Of a DNA stretch of 19,213 bases, positions 14,942-19,213 are shown one piece after another. Position 1 is the first letter of the stretch. Each line of letters begins with the position of its first letter. Source of the DNA: CAZYQW01 sp964649825 (lineage in GTDB: Bacteria > Planctomycetota > B15-G4 > JADJEK01); contig CAZYQW010000118.1 in assembly GCA_964649825.1 (NCBI GenBank), forward strand, positions 1-19,213. The letters are read 5' to 3'. The notes under the pieces were generated by a model. The model was not told the DNA's origin and searched no databases. It saw only the letters and a program-made list of their open reading frames with translations. The translations under genes were made by a program, and so were the position numbers.

Positions 14942-17656
14942 CTACTCCAGCCGCATGCGCAACGGCCGCGACGTCGCGATCCCGGCGGACGCGGCGCCGT
15001 CCTGGATGAGCACCTGGAAATAGACGTCGATTCCGATCGGCGTCGTGTCGGGGAGTGCGCCGGCCAGGGCCAGTCCACCGGATCCCGTCGTGACGAACGA
15101 GAGGTGGAAGGACGGCACGAGCGGCGCAATCTCGAGGTCGCAGAACGGGTCGAGCGGGAGCTGCGTCGAGCCGAGGCCGAGCAGAAGAAGGCCGGGGGCG
15201 CTTGGTCGCGCCAGCGAGAGGACCAGCGCGACGTTCTGATCGGGCGCGGGCACCCCGAGCCCCTCGAGCGCCGGCACGGTCCCGCCAGTCCCCGCGCAGC
15301 CGTTGCCGAACGGGAAGAACCCGGGGCCGGCCTCGTCGCCGTCGAGCACCCCGTCCCGGTCGCGGTCGATGCCGATGCGGCGGCCGGTGCCGCGAGGCGT
15401 CGCGAGCAGGGTGAACGTCGCGTTCCCCGCCAGTGCCTTCTGCGCCAGCTCGGCGAACGTGAACGGCCCGACGCCGGTCTCGTCGCTCAGGTATGCACCG
15501 AGCCCGACGTCGAAGAAGAGGCCCCGGGGCACGCCGTCGACGCGGCCGCGCCCGGTCACGTCGCAGTTCCCGAGCCCGGCCTGCGCCTCGAGCATCGCCA
15601 CGTCGGCGAGCAACGCGGCACCCGCCGCGTTCGCGGCGTCGATCGTACGCGCGAACCCGACGACGGGCGGCGTCCCGGTGTCGAAGCTCGCGAAGAACGC
15701 AGTGGTCGGCGCGAACGTGCCGGTCGCGCTGGTCGACCCCTTCGTGCCGTCGTGGAATGAGCCGAACCCGATGCGGTTCTTCGCCCCGAACCCGACGTTG
15801 AACTCCGCCTTGCGATAGAACGAGCGGAAGTCCGGCACCTTGAACGGCAGGCCGTTCGGATTCTCCTTCGTGACGAAGATCTTGGTCTGGTTCTCGAGCG
15901 CGTGGCACGTCAGGCAGGAGCTCGACGCGTAGATGCTCGAACCGGCCAGGGGATCGCCGCCGTTCAGGAGCGGCAGGAACGACCCGTCCGGGAGGCGGTT
16001 CGGGTTCGGCGCCAGCGTCAACGACTCGAAGAACGCCTGGAACTTCGCGAACGAGACGGGATCGAGGGTCGACCCGCCGAGCAGCGACGCGAACCCCTCG
16101 TTGAACGCGGGAAAGTGCGGCCGGTCGCCGCGCCAGTTGAACGGATCCAGCCCGGCGAGCCCCTTCATCGTCCGGTTGACCATCGGACCCTTCATCGGAT
16201 GCATCGCCCAGACCGTGCCGGTCTGCGGGTCCGTCACGTCGACCATCGAACCGCCGGGATCGCCGAGGTCCCACGCGAGCCGGTCGTCGTCACCGTCCAC
16301 GTGGCAGGAGGCGCAGGACGTCAGGCCGTTCCCGGACAGGCGCGCGTCGTACAGGAACCCGCGCCCCGCGGCGACCGCGGCCGGCGTCGGATCGAACGAT
16401 CCGATCGGGACCTCGCCGACCACCTGGTCGGTCCGAGTGTCGATCACGATCAGGGAGTTCGCGATCCGGTTCGCCACGTACAACCGGTGCGCGGCGGAGT
16501 GGAGCGCGAGGCCACGCGGCCCGCGCGCCCCGGTGGAATCGATGCCGGGCGGGCGCAGTTCGATGCGGGCGAGGACGTTGCCGCCCGCGTCGAGCCGCGC
16601 GATGCGGTCGCTGCCGAACGCCGCCACGTAGAAGTGCTGGCCACCCGGGTCGAAGGCGAGATCCGTCGGCTGCGCGAGCGCGATCGCCTGCGCGGCCGGG
16701 TTCGGGAGGATCGAGTCATCGATCGTGGGGTTCAGGTCGAACGGCGTGATCGACGGCGTGGGCCCCACCGTGACGCGGGTGACGCGGTTCACGACCGCAC
16801 GTCCCCGCAGGTTCGGCAGGAAGCGCTCGAGGTTGCGATGGTCGGTGTTGGCGACGTACAAATCGCCCGTCGTCGGCTGCACCGCGATCCCGAAGTTGAC
16901 GGTGCCGACGCGCGCGAAGGTCCGAATCACCTGGAACGTCTGCGCGTCGATCTCGGCCACGTCGTGGTCGAGCACGTCGTACGGAATCGCGGCCGACCAG
17001 ATCGGATCCTCGGCGTCGACGATGAGCGCGACCTTCGGCGGGGCCGGGAGGTTCGGGTTCGTCGGCGGCGGCGGCGCGGGAGCGATGGCCGGCGGAATCG
17101 TGGTCGTGCGATTACCGGAGAGCGCGAACGCAACGTAGACGGCCTTTCCGTCCGGCCGCACGGCGAGGGCGCGCGGGTGCTCCCCGTCGAGCGGAACCGT
17201 CGCCACGATGTCTCGGGTGGCGGGGTCGATCGCCACCACTTCGTGACGGCCGGCAACGCTCACGAAGGCGCGCATCGGCTCGCCCGCGAACACGACGTCC
17301 GCCGGCTCGTCGCCGACGGAGATCGTCTGGAGGACCACACCCGCCGCGACCGATACGACGCTCACCGAGTCGGAGACGTGATTCACGACCCAGACCTCGT
17401 CGTCCGTCCGCGGATGCACCGAGACCGGCTCCAGCCCGACCGGGATCTCCGCGACCAGGACGGGAAGGTCGGGGTTCGCGAGGTCGAAGACCGACAGCCG
17501 GCCGTCTGCCGTCTGCACCACGAACGCGCGGGTTCCGTCCGGCGAGAGCCGCACGGGATGCGTCGCCGGGCTCTCGAAGTTCACGGTGTCCGGCTGGGCG
17601 GGCGACCGTGCGGCCAGGAGCGCGACGAGGATCAGGATCGAGGGGATGTGTCGCAC
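14942..17656 (-). CDS. Secreted YVTN beta-propeller / di-haem cytochrome c peroxidase-like protein
   Basis: 904 aa. GTG 17656 was chosen because AAGGAGG lies 5-6 nt upstream and a signal peptide follows (RHIPSILILVALLAARSPAQ). Residues 25-435 are YVTN/NHL-type propeller repeats (SPDGTRAFVV, VRPDGKAVYVAF, DPGGQHFYVAAFGSDRIARL, RLYVANRIANSLIVID). Residues 440-750 carry two c-type haem motifs, CASCH (448-452) and CLTCH (581-585), within a cytochrome c peroxidase/MauG-like part (NRTMKGLAGLDPFNWRGDRP, FKVPDFRSFYRK). A D-R-D-R-D-G-V-L-D-G-D-E Ca-type loop follows, then a C-terminal beta module of the planctomycete exoprotein kind (GNGCAGTGGTVPALEGLG, PLDPFC). Haem attachment implies export. Oxidoreductase role is inferred; the partner is unknown. 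It is convergent with the FG-GAP gene, 19 bp apart. Confidence 0.88.
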   Translation of the reverse strand: MRHIPSILILVALLAARSPAQPDTVNFESPATHPVRLSPDGTRAFVVQTADGRLSVFDLANPDLPVLVAEIPVGLEPVSVHPRTDDEVWVVNHVSDSVSVVSVAAGVVLQTISVGDEPADVVFAGEPMRAFVSVAGRHEVVAIDPATRDIVATVPLDGEHPRALAVRPDGKAVYVAFALSGNRTTTIPPAIAPAPPPPTNPNLPAPPKVALIVDAEDPIWSAAIPYDVLDHDVAEIDAQTFQVIRTFARVGTVNFGIAVQPTTGDLYVANTDHRNLERFLPNLRGRAVVNRVTRVTVGPTPSITPFDLNPTIDDSILPNPAAQAIALAQPTDLAFDPGGQHFYVAAFGSDRIARLDAGGNVLARIELRPPGIDSTGARGPRGLALHSAAHRLYVANRIANSLIVIDTRTDQVVGEVPIGSFDPTPAAVAAGRGFLYDARLSGNGLTSCASCHVDGDDDRLAWDLGDPGGSMVDVTDPQTGTVWAMHPMKGPMVNRTMKGLAGLDPFNWRGDRPHFPAFNEGFASLLGGSTLDPVSFAKFQAFFESLTLAPNPNRLPDGSFLPLLNGGDPLAGSSIYASSSCLTCHALENQTKIFVTKENPNGLPFKVPDFRSFYRKAEFNVGFGAKNRIGFGSFHDGTKGSTSATGTFAPTTAFFASFDTGTPPVVGFARTIDAANAAGAALLADVAMLEAQAGLGNCDVTGRGRVDGVPRGLFFDVGLGAYLSDETGVGPFTFAELAQKALAGNATFTLLATPRGTGRRIGIDRDRDGVLDGDEAGPGFFPFGNGCAGTGGTVPALEGLGVPAPDQNVALVLSLARPSAPGLLLLGLGSTQLPLDPFCDLEIAPLVPSFHLSFVTTGSGGLALAGALPDTTPIGIDVYFQVLIQDGAASAGIATSRPLRMRLE

Positions 17657-17672
17657 GAAGCCTCCTTGGCAC

Positions 17673-17693
17673 CAGTCGGAGAACGTCCGACTG
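17673..17693 (-). promoter_or_regulatory. Perfect hairpin in the leader of the di-haem gene
   Basis: CAGTCGGA, then a 5-nt spacer, then TCCGACTG: an 8-bp perfect inverted repeat 17 nt before the GTG start and just upstream of the AAGGAGG ribosome site. It lies between the -10-like box and the start codon, so it would be in the 5' leader. It could be an operator or an RNA hairpin that protects or controls the message. Function not shown. Confidence 0.45.
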
Positions 17694-17726
17694 CGAATCG
17701 ATAGCGAAGGCGGCAGATCGTCCGGC

Positions 17727-17732
17727 ATTCTA
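17727..17732 (-). promoter_or_regulatory. Putative -10 box (TAGAAT)
   Basis: On the minus strand the sequence reads GCTAGAATG, a good match to a housekeeping -10 (TATAAT) preceded by GC. It would give a leader of about 64 nt that contains the hairpin at 17673-17693. The nearest -35-like TTGAGG is too far (22 bp), so recognition is uncertain. Confidence 0.4.
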
Positions 17733-17874
17733 GCGCGGGATCCCTCGAAACCGGCCTCAAGGTCCGGATTCGGCGTCGCCGATCTGGGGAAGGGGATCGA
17801 ACCCGCGCGGGACGAGCGCTAAAAGAGTCTTGCGGCACTCATCGAAAATGCCTTCCTTGTGGACGCCGGCTCGG

Positions 17875-17880
17875 TAGCGT
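17875..17880 (+). promoter_or_regulatory. Putative -10 box (TAGCGT)
   Basis: TAGCGT follows GCTCGG, as does the -10-like box near 3162 (GCTCGG then TTAGACT). If used, transcription would begin near 17887, after ATG 17882, and would favour the TTG start of the desaturase. Weak, by eye. Confidence 0.2.
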
Positions 17881-17980
17881 GATGAGCCCTGCCGTTTCGG
17901 TTGCCGCGCGAGATCGGCAGGGATCCGCGCCGACTCGTTTCACTCCACCCCATAAACCGACCCCATTCCGGAGATCGGGA

Positions 17981-19078
17981 TTGACCACGGACGTTACGCT
18001 CGCGCCAACCTCCGCTCGCGCCACCTTCCCGACGGCGACGAGTCTTGCCGACGAGCTTCGCCTCCGCGTCGCCGCCTACTTCCGCTCGGAAGGCAGTTCC
18101 ATGACGGGCGGGGCTCGGATCGCGACCAAGTCGGTGGTGATCCTCGCCTGGTTCGTGACTTCCTACGTGCTCCTCGTCGGATGGGCGACCGAGGTCTGGC
18201 AGGTCCTCGCGCTCTCGGTCTCGCTGGCCGCCGCGATCGCGGGCATCGGGTTCAACGTCCAGCACGACGGCAGCCACCGCTCTGCGTCGCGATCCGGGCG
18301 GTTCAATCGACTCTCGGCCCTGACGATGGACCTGCTGGGAGTCAGTTCCTACGTCTGGAACATCAAGCACAACCGCCTTCACCACACGTTCACGAACGTC
18401 GACGGCCTCGACGACGACATCAACTCGAGCCCGTTCCTGCGCCTCTGCCCGATGCAGCCGCGCCGCCGGTGGCACCGGTACCAGCACGTCTACGTCTGGT
18501 TCCTCTACCTCGCCTTCCTGCCGAAGTGGCAGCTCTGGGACGACGCGCGCGACCTGATGCTCGGGCGCGTCGGAGCGCACCAGATCCGACGTCCGCGGCG
18601 CAGCGACCTCGCGCTGCTCCTGACCGGCAAGGCGACCTTCCTGGGTTGGGCCCTCATCCTGCCGCTTTTCCTCCACTCGTGGGTCGACGTGCTCGCGGTC
18701 TACGCGCTCTGTGGGCTCATCTGCGGCACGCTGATCGGCACGATCTTCCAGCTCGCCCATTGCGTGGAAGAGGCGTCGTTCCGGGCGATTCCCAAGTCGG
18801 GCGACAAGATGACCGAACCGTGGATCGAGCATCAGCTCGCCACCACCGTCGACTTCGCGCGGGGGAACCGCTTCCTGACCTGGTACCTCGGCGGGCTCAA
18901 CTATCAGATCGAGCACCACCTCTTCGCGCACGTGAGCCACGTCCACTATCCTTCGCTCGCCCCGATCGTCGAATCGGTCTGCCACGACCACGGGGTGCCG
19001 TACCGATCGCATCCCTCGCTCGGATCGGCGCTCGCGTCGCACCTTCGCCACCTCCGGCGGTTGGGCCGAGCCGCCTAG
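17981..19078 (+). CDS. Acyl-lipid / acyl-CoA fatty acid desaturase (front-end type)
   Basis: Membrane di-iron desaturase that inserts a double bond into a fatty acyl chain. The three histidine clusters are intact and in order: HDGSH (95-99), HNRLHH (130-135) and QIEHH (309-313). Gln at the start of the third box is the mark of delta-6/delta-5 'front-end' and linoleoyl-CoA-type enzymes. There is no cytochrome b5 domain, so a separate electron donor is needed. Membrane segments: 52-67, 73-92, about 171-180, 216-233 and 236-257. TTG 17981 was chosen because GGAG lies 7 nt upstream, the protein is then 365 aa like its relatives, and the preceding 33 codons look non-coding; ATG 17882 or GTG 17879 remain possible (398-399 aa). 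Regiospecificity cannot be read from sequence. The gene stands alone, upstream of a palindromic repeat. Confidence 0.9.
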   Translation: MTTDVTLAPTSARATFPTATSLADELRLRVAAYFRSEGSSMTGGARIATKSVVILAWFVTSYVLLVGWATEVWQVLALSVSLAAAIAGIGFNVQHDGSHRSASRSGRFNRLSALTMDLLGVSSYVWNIKHNRLHHTFTNVDGLDDDINSSPFLRLCPMQPRRRWHRYQHVYVWFLYLAFLPKWQLWDDARDLMLGRVGAHQIRRPRRSDLALLLTGKATFLGWALILPLFLHSWVDVLAVYALCGLICGTLIGTIFQLAHCVEEASFRAIPKSGDKMTEPWIEHQLATTVDFARGNRFLTWYLGGLNYQIEHHLFAHVSHVHYPSLAPIVESVCHDHGVPYRSHPSLGSALASHLRHLRRLGRAA

Positions 19079-19106
19079 TGGTGTGATTCAGATTGTTGGT
19101 GGATTA

Positions 19107-19206
19107 TCCGGAGGTCATCGTCGTCGCTGGCAAGGCGCGACGACGACCGCGTATTCGAGATACGTCGAGGAGGAGCAACGCAGCAAGCGATGACGAGGGC
19201 CCCGGA
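19107..19206. repeat. 100-bp imperfect palindromic intergenic element
   Basis: The two ends pair: TCCGG (19107-19111) with CCGGA (19202-19206), and TCGTCGTCGCTGGC (19118-19131) with GCAAGCGATGACGA (19183-19196), 12 of 14 positions. The centre CGTATTCGAGATACG (19150-19164) is itself a near-palindrome with GTAT/ATAC arms. In between, AAGGCGCGACGACGA and GAGGAGGAGCAACGC do not pair. This layout, placed just after a stop codon, is typical of dispersed REP/MITE-like elements. The window ends soon after, so an insertion-sequence end cannot be excluded. Confidence 0.6.
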
Positions 19207-19213
19207 GAAACGT

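Larger units (their letters stand above)
17657..17980. other. 324-bp divergent intergenic region
   Basis: Gap between the starts of the minus-strand di-haem gene and the plus-strand desaturase gene. It holds a leader hairpin, a -10-like box for the minus gene, a 10-bp palindrome CCCGCGCGGG (17802-17811) and a possible -10 for the desaturase at 17875. If the desaturase is started at ATG 17882 instead of TTG 17981, the gap is 225 bp. No small gene is supported. Confidence 0.6.

Noticed and set aside
15902..17704. 600-codon plus-strand frame opposite the di-haem gene
   Set aside because: Arg-rich composition, no motif; the minus strand has two haem motifs, a signal peptide and propeller repeats.
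17792..17806. tRNA T-arm-like sequence (minus strand GGGTTCGATCCCC) with GGAAGG/CCTTCC nearby
   Set aside because: T-stem pairs only partly and no D-arm or anticodon arm of normal size can be placed; it is not a tRNA, and in particular no UCA anticodon for a selenocysteine tRNA is found.
1..19213. CRISPR array, rRNA genes, complete insertion sequence, phage genes
   Set aside because: No regularly spaced repeats, no rRNA-like sequence and no transposase, integrase or capsid motif was recognised on either strand.

Overview
The window is high-GC bacterial DNA, very probably from a member of the Planctomycetota. The main reasons are the domain mix (a Hanks-type Ser/Thr kinase with a membrane helix and TPRs, FG-GAP/LamG secreted proteins, a YVTN-propeller/di-haem protein). 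In addition, the two secreted proteins at 12487-17656 end in Cys/Gly/Pro-rich C-terminal modules that I know mainly from planctomycete exoproteins. It reads like a metagenome or draft contig, and at least one join (about 458-464) looks chimeric or recombined. The clade is an inference; no rRNA or other marker gene is present.

Layout. 1-463: a Ser/Thr kinase fragment, broken after the DFG motif. 464-3041: a three-gene NitT/TauT-type ABC importer (binding protein, permease, ATPase) with tight spacing. 3042-4510: a promoter-like site, a possible 24-aa leader ORF and a membrane-anchored protein with carboxypeptidase-regulatory-like beta domains. 4547-5147 (minus): a broken HD-GYP phosphodiesterase gene. 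5336-7476: a translationally coupled pair, a GspE/PilB-like protein that has lost its nucleotide-binding residues and a receiver-domain protein that has lost several receiver residues. 7536-10391: a Ser/Thr kinase with one membrane helix and a long TPR tail. 10513-11904: a secreted thioredoxin-fold/HEAT protein. 11905-12486: a gene-free stretch with an 18-bp tandem duplication and a 29-bp perfect inverted repeat. 12487-14922 (plus) and 14942-17656 (minus): two convergent secreted proteins. 17981-19078: an acyl-lipid desaturase. 19107-19206: a palindromic intergenic repeat.

Most interesting point. The binding protein of the ABC importer is interrupted by a single in-frame UGA (479-481). From memory of the family, this is where homologues carry the first Cys of a conserved C-x3-C segment following the first strand (F-L-P-V-T-C-H-L-T-C). 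Thirteen bases after the UGA there is a perfect 8-bp hairpin with a 5-nt loop carrying G at its second position, which fits the usual description of a bacterial SECIS element. This could be a selenocysteine-containing substrate-binding protein. A nonsense mutation or base error at a damaged locus is the main alternative, and the kinase join just upstream makes caution necessary.

A second theme is inactivated signalling parts: the GspE-like protein lacks the Walker A Lys and Walker B Glu but keeps its zinc-binding Cys pairs, and the receiver next to it lacks the conserved Lys and Thr/Ser but keeps the Asp. These look like binding or scaffold proteins rather than an ATPase and a phosphorelay receiver, beside a transmembrane Ser/Thr kinase that looks catalytically complete.
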